Assembly (NCBI GenBank): GCA_937870605.1
Contig: CALMZW010000256.1
Coordinates: 1-5,108, forward strand
Direction of reading: 5' to 3'
DNA: 5,108 nucleotides
Source of the DNA: an uncultured Synergistaceae bacterium
GTDB taxonomy: Bacteria > Synergistota > Synergistia > Synergistales > Aminobacteriaceae
Below the pieces are notes generated by a model. That model was not told where the DNA came from and did no database searches. It worked only from the letters and a program-made list of their open reading frames with translations. Positions 1 through 5,108 of this stretch are shown here, one piece after another. The number at the start of each line of letters is the position of its first letter. The stretch's first letter is position 1. Both the position numbers and the translations under genes were made by a program.

Positions 1-1
1 C

Positions 2-436
2 CATTCGCAACCTGCCCGAGTGGAAGTTTTGCCGCCGCAGGCAGTCGACGCTATTATTGGTACGTTCGGCGCGATCCGGGAGCACGTGGAAAGAACGCTT
101 GGAAAACCCAGGAGGGAAACGCAGCGGTCCATCATGAGAGATGGCGTTGCGACAGATTATTCTGATGCGCTTTACGACGGCCTTACTGTCTCCTATGTCG
201 AAAACGCTGACGATCAGCCTCGCGTTGATTCCATCGTCTGCAGCGACAGCGGGTATGAACTTTCGGGAGGACTCGCTGTCGGAATGACGAAAGAAGATGT
301 CCGGCATATTATGGGCGCCCCTTCCCGATCGACTGCGCTTGAGGATGAATATGCGGGCGAAAACCGGAAGGGCGTAGTGTTCGTCTATGAGAACAATAGA
401 GTCATTCGGATCCGCGCCGGATCTTTCGCGGAATGA
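2..436 (+). CDS. Protein of unknown function with two BamE/SmpA-like repeats (5' end cut off)
   Basis: The reading frame is open to the left edge, so the true start and any signal peptide or lipobox lie outside the window. A GTG at 20 opens the same frame but has no Shine-Dalgarno sequence before it, so I do not treat it as the start. Counting from that GTG, about 138 residues are visible. A motif of the form G-x5-V-x4-(L/M)-G-x-P occurs twice without gaps: G17/V23/G28/P30 and G88/V94/G99/P101. Each copy is followed by a beta-rich stretch (DGLTVSYVE near 53-61, VVFVYENNRVIRI near 119-131). The second copy (VGMTKEDVRHIMGAP) resembles the 'GMTkeqV..llG.P' signature shared by BamE/SmpA/OmlA-like and DUF4309-like domains, which are usually extracytoplasmic. 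The family resemblance is by eye, and no function is assigned. It lies 30 bp before queT on the same strand, so the two are probably co-transcribed. Confidence 0.75.
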   Translation, partial: HSQPARVEVLPPQAVDAIIGTFGAIREHVERTLGKPRRETQRSIMRDGVATDYSDALYDGLTVSYVENADDQPRVDSIVCSDSGYELSGGLAVGMTKEDVRHIMGAPSRSTALEDEYAGENRKGVVFVYENNRVIRIRAGSFAE

Positions 437-450
437 GAAGCGTGACTGTC

Positions 451-456
451 GGGAGG
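451..456 (+). promoter_or_regulatory. Ribosome binding site of queT
   Basis: GGGAGG lies 10 nt before the ATG at 467. It is the only good Shine-Dalgarno match in the 30-bp gap and supports this start. The gap is too short for a promoter plus a preQ1 riboswitch, so queT is likely read from the upstream gene's transcript. Confidence 0.75.
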
Positions 457-466
457 AAAGAAACGA

Positions 467-946
467 ATGCCGTCGAATAAGATTCTGTACCTGACGAAAG
501 CCGGCGTTATCGCTGCGTTGTACGCTGTTGTGACAATCGCCTTTGCACCGATGTCGTACGGACCGGTACAGGTTCGCATTTCTGAAGCTCTCACAGTTCT
601 CCCGTTTCTCGTCCCGGAGGCTGTGCCCGGACTTTTTCTCGGATGCGCCCTGGCGAATTTCTTTGGGGAGTTCGGCCTCCTCGATGTTGTGTTTGGAAGC
701 GTCTCGACGTTGATTGCCGCGTTCCTGTCAAGCCGGATGAAAACGATGGTGCTTGCGAGTATCCCTCCCGTCGTCATCAATATGCTGGTCGTTGGAGGCT
801 ACCTGTCGGTCATTACAAAAATGCCGTTCCTGTACGCGGCGCTGTATATCGGCATCGGCCAAGCTGTTTCGTGTATGGCGCTCGGTATTCCGTTGACGAT
901 GTTGCTTTCAAAGCACTTTCCGAAAGAGCGAAGAGAGAAGGAATAG
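467..946 (+). CDS. queT: QueT family transporter (queuosine-precursor ECF substrate-binding subunit)
   Basis: This 159-residue, strongly hydrophobic protein matches the QueT family in length and signature. It has an N-terminal helix (about 9-28), then the family-typical segment VRISEALTVLPF (36-47) with PE at 50-51 and VPG at 53-55. Further segments follow: LFLGCALANFF (about 56-66), LLDVVFGS (71-78), a helix at about 94-115 with PPVVIN, and a last hydrophobic stretch at about 119-147 ending in a basic tail. About six membrane segments are expected. QueT proteins are S components of energy-coupling factor transporters. They bind a queuosine precursor (preQ0/preQ1 or a related base) and work with a shared EcfA/A'/T module, which is not encoded here. 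Family membership is clear from sequence. The exact substrate is inferred from the family, and no queuosine-biosynthesis gene is present to support it locally. Confidence 0.9.
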   Translation: MPSNKILYLTKAGVIAALYAVVTIAFAPMSYGPVQVRISEALTVLPFLVPEAVPGLFLGCALANFFGEFGLLDVVFGSVSTLIAAFLSSRMKTMVLASIPPVVINMLVVGGYLSVITKMPFLYAALYIGIGQAVSCMALGIPLTMLLSKHFPKERREKE

Positions 947-1030
947 AATTATAACATCCGCATATGTATCAATATCAACGGTACGCCTATTAAGTATCGC
1001 TAGTATAAGTATTTATGAATTTAAATAAAA
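947..1030. other. AT-rich convergent intergenic gap
   Basis: Most of the non-coding space between the converging queT and cysS genes is visibly AT-rich compared with the flanking genes. It contains a direct repeat TAAGTAT at 991-997 and 1006-1012. I find no convincing ORF, RNA gene or plus-strand terminator with a U tract in it. queT transcription may end at the stem at 1039-1075 or further on. Confidence 0.5.
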
Positions 1031-1031
1031 C

Positions 1032-1075
1032 AAAAAAACAAGGCCCCTTGCGGCGTTGATTCCGTGGGGGCCTTG
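1032..1075 (-). terminator. Intrinsic terminator of cysS
   Basis: CAAGGCCCC (1039-1047) is perfectly complementary to GGGGCCTTG (1067-1075), a 9-bp GC-rich stem. CGG (1051-1053) with CCG (1062-1064) can add an inner stem, leaving an 8-nt loop. On the minus strand the stem is followed at once by seven T residues (complement of 1032-1038) and then more T-rich sequence. This is the classic intrinsic terminator layout, about 58 nt after the cysS stop codon. On the plus strand no U tract follows, so it should work poorly for queT, although the stem could still trim or protect the 3' end. Confidence 0.9.
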
Positions 1076-1132
1076 CCATATCGGTATTTTCACGCCGTTT
1101 GTTCAGTCGGAATAGCTGCCCGTTTCCATTCG

Positions 1133-2542
1133 TCAGAGCTGCCTTTTCCACTTCGTGCCTTCAGGAGAATCTTCGAGAATAATGCCTTTCTCCAAAAGCG
1201 ACTTCCTGATGCTGTCCGATTTTGCGTAATCCTTGGCGGCGCGGGCTTCGTTTCTCTGAAGAATCAGCTGTTCTATCTCGTCGCTTGGCTCGACGTCAGC
1301 AGGGTCGCGAACGATTCCGAAGATGTCTTCCGTCATATCGAAGAAATTCGTGATTGCAGATATGACACTTCGGTTGAGCGAGGCGGATTCCTTGAGATAT
1401 GTATTCGTAATCCGAACCACTTCGAACACCGAGCCGAGCGCACCGGCAGTGTTGAAATCGTCGTCGAGCTGCGCTCTGAACTCCGCGTTCTTCTCTTCAA
1501 GAAGTTTCAGAATCTCCGTCGAAACGGCATCATCCGAGCATTCTCGATGCGCCTGAGCGTACGTAAGGTCGGCAAGGCAGTTCCGCAGTCGCTCAAGCGC
1601 GCTTACTGATTGCTGCAATCCTTCTTCGGAGAAATTTATCGGAGATCTGTAGTGCGCACTCAGCATGAAAAGACGTATCGCAAGCGGATTGAATCGCTTC
1701 CGCGCTTCGCGCGCGGTGAGAAAATTGCCGAGGGATTTCGACATCTTCTCCTTGTCGATAAGAAGATAGCCGTTATGAAGCCAGTTTCGGACGAACTGTT
1801 TCCCCGTAGCCGCTTCGGCCTGAGCCACTTCGTTTTCGTGATGCGGGAAGGTGAGGTCACTGCCGCCCGTATGGATGTCAAACGTCTCTCCCAGATATTT
1901 CATGGACATTGCGCTGCACTCGATATGCCACCCCGGACGCCCCAAACCCCATGGACTTTCCCAGGCGGGTTCTCCCGGCTTTTGGGCTTTCCAGAGCGCG
2001 AAGTCAAGCGGATTCCTTTTCCGCTCGTTGACATCTATTCGAGCGCCCGACTGCAGTTCGTCGATGCCCTGTTTCGAGAGCTTTCCATACGACGGGAAAC
2101 TTGCAACGTCGAAGAACACGTCTCCCTGTATCTCGTAAGCGTGCTTCTTTTCAATGAGCGTCTTCACAAGTGCAATGATCTCGGGCATATGGTCGGTCGC
2201 CCTCGGGTTTACCGTTGCGCGGCGGATGCCCAAGGCATCAGCGTCCTGGTAATACTCTGCAATGAAACGTTCGGCCAGCTGTGCGACGGTAATTCCTTCG
2301 CGGTTTGCGCGGTCGATCATCTTGTCGTCGATGTCCGTGAAGTTCTGAACGAACGTTACGGCATAGCCCGACCACTCCAAATACCTTCGAAGAACGTCGA
2401 ATACGATGAAAGGTCGTGCGTTTCCGATATGGAAGAAATCATAGACTGTGGGGCCGCAGGCGTAGAATCCTACATGGCCCGGCTTCAAGGGAACAAAAGG
2501 CTCTTTCTTGCGCGTCAGATCGTTGAAGAGAACAAGTCCCAA
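1133..2542 (-). CDS. cysS: Cysteinyl-tRNA synthetase
   Basis: This 469-residue class I aminoacyl-tRNA synthetase charges tRNA-Cys with cysteine using ATP in the cytosol (EC 6.1.1.16). Its length is normal for the family (E. coli about 461). The Rossmann catalytic domain opens with YACGPTVYD (27-35) and the HIGN form of the HIGH motif at 38-41. The second signature, KMSKS, is at 266-270. The four zinc ligands known in the E. coli enzyme are present as C29, C209, H234 and E238. W205 and H206 lie in GWHIECS, and the helical DALR-type and C-terminal anticodon-recognition regions follow. The start is TTG. An in-frame TGA lies directly before it, and AGGAGGT sits 7 nt upstream, so no other start fits, and the N-terminus aligns with the family. 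The gene stands alone, with its own promoter and terminator, divergent from uvrC. Confidence 0.98.
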   Translation of the reverse strand: MGLVLFNDLTRKKEPFVPLKPGHVGFYACGPTVYDFFHIGNARPFIVFDVLRRYLEWSGYAVTFVQNFTDIDDKMIDRANREGITVAQLAERFIAEYYQDADALGIRRATVNPRATDHMPEIIALVKTLIEKKHAYEIQGDVFFDVASFPSYGKLSKQGIDELQSGARIDVNERKRNPLDFALWKAQKPGEPAWESPWGLGRPGWHIECSAMSMKYLGETFDIHTGGSDLTFPHHENEVAQAEAATGKQFVRNWLHNGYLLIDKEKMSKSLGNFLTAREARKRFNPLAIRLFMLSAHYRSPINFSEEGLQQSVSALERLRNCLADLTYAQAHRECSDDAVSTEILKLLEEKNAEFRAQLDDDFNTAGALGSVFEVVRITNTYLKESASLNRSVISAITNFFDMTEDIFGIVRDPADVEPSDEIEQLILQRNEARAAKDYAKSDSIRKSLLEKGIILEDSPEGTKWKRQL

Positions 2543-2549
2543 TCAGGAC

Positions 2550-2556
2550 ACCTCCT
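2550..2556 (-). promoter_or_regulatory. Ribosome binding site deciding the cysS TTG start
   Basis: On the minus strand AGGAGGT lies 7 nt before TTG (2542-2540). The match and spacing are near ideal and compensate for the weak start codon. The codon directly before TTG is TGA in the same frame, which excludes any longer product. Confidence 0.88.
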
Positions 2557-2569
2557 GTACGTGTTTCCG

Positions 2570-2583
2570 CTTCGACAACGAAG
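2570..2583 (-). other. Small hairpin in the cysS leader
   Basis: The minus strand reads CTTCG-TTGT-CGAAG, a perfect 5-bp stem with a 4-nt loop, 13 nt upstream of the cysS Shine-Dalgarno site. An alternative pairing, ACAAC-TTC-GTTGT at 2575-2587, uses part of the same bases, so the two folds exclude each other. It could be chance or a small leader structure. It is far too small for a T-box. Confidence 0.35.
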
Positions 2584-2589
2584 TTGTGT

Positions 2590-2618
2590 TTGCAAAAGTG
2601 CGAAAGACGAATTAAACT
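2590..2618 (+). promoter_or_regulatory. Candidate uvrC promoter
   Basis: TTGCAA (2590-2595) and TAAACT (2613-2618) are separated by 17 bp, each matching 4 of 6 sigma-70-type consensus bases. This would start transcription near 2625 and give a leader of about 27 nt, enough for the uvrC Shine-Dalgarno site. The alternative -10 at 2632-2637 (TATACA) would place the start on top of the ribosome binding site, so it is less likely. This is a modest match in a short region. Confidence 0.35.
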
Positions 2619-2629
2619 GTAGAAATCAT

Positions 2630-2658
2630 TTTATACAAGATCGAGGAACATATGTCAA
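2630..2658 (-). promoter_or_regulatory. cysS promoter, near-consensus sigma-70 type
   Basis: On the minus strand, a perfect TTGACA -35 box (complement of 2653-2658) is followed by exactly 17 bp and then TATAAA (complement of 2630-2635, 5 of 6 consensus bases). Transcription would begin near 2623 and give a cysS leader of about 80 nt. The -35 box covers part of the uvrC start codon (2652-2654) and its next codons, so the promoter reaches into the divergent gene. Confidence 0.82.
2643..2647 (+). promoter_or_regulatory. Ribosome binding site of uvrC
   Basis: GAGGA lies 4 nt before the ATG at 2652. The spacing is a little short but it is the only candidate. The same bases fall inside the spacer of the opposing cysS promoter, so they serve two overlapping signals. 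Confidence 0.65.
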
Positions 2659-4130
2659 AGGATACCGTTCTTGCCACTGTTCGAGCGTTGCCGCTGAAGC
2701 CCGGAGTGTACCTGATGCGCGATGCGGGCGGCGTTGTTATCTATGTCGGGAAGGCGAAATCCCTCAGAAAACGCGTATCGTCGTATTTTTACCATAAGAA
2801 TTTCGATTCGCCGCGTCTGCGAAACCTCGTGGACAGTATAGACGATATTTCCGCCATACGCACGGAGACTGAGGCGGAGGCGCTTATCCTCGAAGCGAAG
2901 CTGATACGGAAGTACTCGCCTTTTTTTAACGTGGATCTGAAGAACAGCGACCGGTATCCGTACATCAAGATACCGCGGGAGCCATTCCCGAGGCTGATCG
3001 TGACACGTAAGAAAGAAGAGGACGGCGCCATTTATTTCGGCCCCTATGTCAGTACGCGTGAGATTCGCGACCTTCTGCGGCTTTCCGAAAGATACTTTCC
3101 GTTGCGCACCTGTTCCGGCGAAATACGTCCCGATCCAAAACGGCGACCGTGCATTCGCTACGAGCTCGGTAGCTGTCTTGCGCCGTGCGCATCGCTGTGT
3201 GACGATTCCAGTTATCGTGACCGCGTTGACGACCTGATTCTGCTTCTCAGGGGGAAATGCGTTGATCTCGTCGAAAGGATCCGGGGACGGATGGATAGCG
3301 CAGCGAATCGTCTTCTTTTCGAGGAGGCTGCAAGACATCGCGATGCGATTCGAGCGATCTGGAAGGTGTCGCGGCAGCGTATTTCCGCACCATTGGAACG
3401 CGAGTTCGACAGCGAGACGTGGTCGACGCTCGTAACGCTTCAGAAAGAGCTTCGGCTCAAAATCCTTCCGTGGAGAATTGATTGTTTCGATATCTCACAC
3501 TTTTCGGGGAGAGAGACCTATGGCGTCGTCGTGGTTTTCGAACAGGGACACCCGAATCCGTCGCTCTTTCGGAAGTTTACGGTCCGCACGGTCGAGGGCA
3601 TTGACGATTTTCGATCCATTGAAGAAGTCGTGTTCCGAAGATACAGTCATGTGCAAAAAGGCGAAGAGCCGCCGCCACAGCTTGTCGTCATCGACGGGGG
3701 GAAGCAACAGCTCGAATTTGCGTTGAAGGCGTTGCAGAAGCTCGGTATGACCGATCTTGCCGTCGTAGCGCTCGCAAAAAGAGAAGAGCACGTTTTTTAT
3801 CCCGACAGCGAGGATCCCATCGTCCTTTCTTTCGACAATCCGGCGTTGCGTCTGTTACAACGTATTCGCGACGAAGCGCACCGGTATGCTATCGGCACGC
3901 ACCGGAACAAGCGGGACTCCCGGCTCAGGCGATCCGTTCTCGAGGAAATTCCCGGAATCGGTCGACACCGGGCGGCGCAGCTCATCTCCGAATTCGGAAG
4001 CGTTCAGAGAATTGCGTGCCTCGATGCGGATGCGATCGTCGCGAAAATCCCCGGGATGGGGCAACGGACGGCCGAGCGGATACTTGATTTCCTGAAGGAG
4101 AATGCCTATGGTGTCGAAAAGGACGCTTGA
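2652..4130 (+). CDS. uvrC: Excinuclease ABC subunit C, short form lacking the middle region
   Basis: UvrC makes the two incisions in UvrABC nucleotide excision repair. The N-terminal GIY-YIG nuclease is intact: GVY at 18-20, YVG at 31-33, R39 in SLRKR and the acidic EALILE segment at 76-81. A cysteine cluster follows (C154, C167, C175, C179), then a UVR motif for UvrB contact at about 213-237. The RNase H-like 5' nuclease has its expected residues: D280 in CFDIS, D318/D319, D348 in VIDGG and H410 in RDEAH. Two helix-hairpin-helix motifs lie at about 428-485. At 492 residues it is about 118 shorter than E. coli UvrC (610). The whole loss falls between the UVR motif and RIDCFDIS: about 40 residues there instead of roughly 160. 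The frame is intact and the flanks align cleanly, which argues against sequencing error or decay. It is not Cho, which lacks the C-terminal nuclease. ribD overlaps its 3' end. Confidence 0.97.
   Translation: MSKDTVLATVRALPLKPGVYLMRDAGGVVIYVGKAKSLRKRVSSYFYHKNFDSPRLRNLVDSIDDISAIRTETEAEALILEAKLIRKYSPFFNVDLKNSDRYPYIKIPREPFPRLIVTRKKEEDGAIYFGPYVSTREIRDLLRLSERYFPLRTCSGEIRPDPKRRPCIRYELGSCLAPCASLCDDSSYRDRVDDLILLLRGKCVDLVERIRGRMDSAANRLLFEEAARHRDAIRAIWKVSRQRISAPLEREFDSETWSTLVTLQKELRLKILPWRIDCFDISHFSGRETYGVVVVFEQGHPNPSLFRKFTVRTVEGIDDFRSIEEVVFRRYSHVQKGEEPPPQLVVIDGGKQQLEFALKALQKLGMTDLAVVALAKREEHVFYPDSEDPIVLSFDNPALRLLQRIRDEAHRYAIGTHRNKRDSRLRRSVLEEIPGIGRHRAAQLISEFGSVQRIACLDADAIVAKIPGMGQRTAERILDFLKENAYGVEKDA
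4095..4100 (+). promoter_or_regulatory. Ribosome binding site deciding the ribD start
   Basis: AAGGAG inside the end of uvrC lies 7 nt before the ATG at 4108. An in-frame ATG at 4102 is only 1 nt from this site and is therefore an unlikely start. The position supports translational coupling with uvrC. Confidence 0.75.
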
Positions 4131-5108
4131 CGAGTATTACATGCGTCGCGCCTTGAGCCTGGCGCGGAGAGGGCTTGGATTTGTTCGTCCGAACCCGATG
4201 GTCGGATGTGTTATTGTCCGTGGCGAAAAGATACTTTCCGAGGGATGGCATGCTCGGTACGGGCAGGCGCACGCGGAAGTTGCTGCGCTGGAGACCTTGC
4301 GCCTCTCCGGAAACGACGCGATCGGCGCAACGGCGTATGTGACGCTCGAACCATGTTGTCATTTCGGAAAAACACCCCCATGCGCGCCCCGTCTTGTGCA
4401 AGAGGGGATATCCGGAGTCGTTGTCGGTATGACCGATCCGAACCCCCGGGTTGATTGCGGGGGTATTCGCATTCTGGAGAGCGCCGGAGTCGACGTTCGG
4501 GTCGGCATTCTGGAAGAGGCGTGCCGACGTCTGAACAGGGGATTCATATGGAGGCACGTGCTCGGACGTCCGTGGGTGACGATAAAATCCGCGATGACAC
4601 TGGACGGCGACGTCGCCTGTCTTGACGGATCGAGTAAATGGATTACGGGATACAGGGCGCGGAGGATGTCACATCTCCTCAGGGCGGAACATGACGGCGT
4701 CCTTGTCGGAATAGGAACGATACGTCAGGATAACCCGTCTCTAAACGTCCGTGATACTGACGGTGCATCGCCGGTGAAGATCATCCTCGATTCGAATCTT
4801 TCGATTTCAGAGAACGCAAATGTCTTTCGGGGTGGGAACGTTATAATCGTGTGCAGCATCGCCGCTTCGGAAGAGAAAAAGAAGGAATTGCAGCGAAAAG
4901 GCTGCGATATTGTCACGGTTCCGAACGGACCCGACGGAAAGTTGGCCCTGAAAGAAATGCTTCGTGTTCTATCGGAAAAGGGCGTTTCGAGCGTTCTTGT
5001 CGAAGGCGGGCCGAATGTGACCGCTTCCTTTCTCGGCGCGGGGCTTGTCGATGGTTTTTCCTTGTTTGTTGCGCCAAAGATTCTCGGCGTCGGACGATGT
5101 TTCACAGG
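4108..5108 (+). CDS. ribD: Bifunctional riboflavin deaminase/reductase RibD (3' end cut off)
   Basis: RibD carries out two successive steps of riboflavin synthesis: deamination of the pyrimidine intermediate made from GTP (EC 3.5.4.26), then NADPH-dependent reduction of its ribose (EC 1.1.1.193). The frame is open from 4108 to the right edge, giving 333 full codons without a stop. The family total is about 360-370, so only the last few dozen residues are missing. The deaminase domain (about 8-145) has PNPMVG at 28-33, the zinc/catalytic HAE at 55-57 and PCCHFGKTPPC at 82-92 with ligands C83 and C92. The reductase domain begins near 154 with RPWVTIKSAMTLDGD, then SKWIT (176-180), the VGIGT nucleotide-site segment (200-204) and VEGGPNV (298-304). 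The gene overlaps uvrC by 23 bp in another frame, so the two are probably co-transcribed and coupled. More riboflavin genes may follow beyond the window, but that cannot be seen. Confidence 0.97.
   Translation, partial: MVSKRTLDEYYMRRALSLARRGLGFVRPNPMVGCVIVRGEKILSEGWHARYGQAHAEVAALETLRLSGNDAIGATAYVTLEPCCHFGKTPPCAPRLVQEGISGVVVGMTDPNPRVDCGGIRILESAGVDVRVGILEEACRRLNRGFIWRHVLGRPWVTIKSAMTLDGDVACLDGSSKWITGYRARRMSHLLRAEHDGVLVGIGTIRQDNPSLNVRDTDGASPVKIILDSNLSISENANVFRGGNVIIVCSIAASEEKKKELQRKGCDIVTVPNGPDGKLALKEMLRVLSEKGVSSVLVEGGPNVTASFLGAGLVDGFSLFVAPKILGVGRCFT

Noticed and set aside
437..466. Possible preQ1 riboswitch before queT
   Set aside because: Only 30 nt are available, mostly taken by the ribosome binding site. 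Neither the pseudoknot nor a terminator can fit.
385..780. Minus-strand frame of 131 codons opposite queT and the preceding gene
   Set aside because: It spans two plus-strand genes and the gap between them. queT is a clear family match, so this is a shadow.
643..954. Plus-strand frame of 103 codons overlapping queT
   Set aside because: It is an alternative frame of a well-supported membrane protein gene, with no features of its own.
991..1012. TAAGTAT direct repeat as a regulatory or attachment site
   Set aside because: It is a 7-bp repeat in AT-rich sequence, easily expected by chance, with no flanking mobile element or integrase.
2557..2623. Possible T-box leader before cysS
   Set aside because: The leader is only about 80 nt, has no long stem I or terminator/antiterminator pair, and I do not see the T-box consensus.
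1064..2797. Two long plus-strand open frames, in the same frame, running antisense to cysS and into uvrC
   Set aside because: They are exactly opposite a full, motif-complete cysS, show no recognisable domains, and run through the terminator stem and the divergent promoter region. They are by-products of cysS codon composition.
2655..3338. Minus-strand frame of 227 codons inside uvrC
   Set aside because: It is antisense to the conserved GIY-YIG and UVR regions of uvrC and has no family resemblance.
3330..3500. Frameshift or pseudogene explanation for the short UvrC
   Set aside because: The frame is continuous from start to stop and all catalytic motifs are kept on both sides. The sequence at the joint also still resembles the conserved lead-in to the nuclease domain.
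4102..4107. Alternative ribD start at the ATG two codons upstream
   Set aside because: It lies only 1 nt from the AAGGAG site, whereas the ATG at 4108 has the usual 7-nt spacing.
3982..5105. Minus-strand open frames opposite uvrC and ribD
   Set aside because: The opposite strand carries continuous, conserved UvrC and RibD sequence. These frames are rich in Arg, Ser and Pro with no domain signature, as expected for shadows.

Overview
This is an ordinary housekeeping stretch of a bacterial chromosome. It holds five protein-coding genes and no sign of mobile DNA, CRISPR or RNA genes. Base composition looks balanced to slightly GC-rich in the genes, with one AT-rich gap. Shine-Dalgarno sites are strong, and one gene starts with TTG. 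A QueT-type vitamin/queuosine-precursor transporter is most familiar from Firmicutes, Synergistota and Thermotogota. Next to a BamE-like, probably envelope-associated protein, it makes a Synergistota-like or other diderm anaerobe a reasonable but unproven guess.

Layout: (1) from the left edge to 436 (+) runs the 3' part of a gene of unknown function whose product carries two copies of a BamE/SmpA-like motif. (2) queT (467-946, +) follows after 30 bp with its own Shine-Dalgarno site, so the two are probably co-transcribed. (3) An AT-rich convergent gap (947-1132) contains an intrinsic terminator facing the minus strand. (4) cysS (1133-2542, -) encodes cysteinyl-tRNA synthetase. (5) A short divergent control region (2543-2651) holds a near-consensus cysS promoter whose -35 box overlaps the uvrC start codon. 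(6) uvrC (2652-4130, +) encodes an unusually short excinuclease subunit. (7) ribD (4108 to the right edge, +) overlaps the end of uvrC by 23 bp and is cut by the window.

The genes do not form one pathway. queT serves queuosine-precursor salvage for tRNA modification, cysS charges tRNA-Cys, uvrC acts in nucleotide excision repair, and ribD carries out two early steps of riboflavin synthesis. ribD is probably the first gene of a rib cluster beyond the window. The observations most worth checking are the clean loss of about 118 residues from the middle of UvrC, the interlocked cysS/uvrC promoter region, and the internally duplicated BamE-like protein. I see no evidence for a previously undescribed multi-gene system here.
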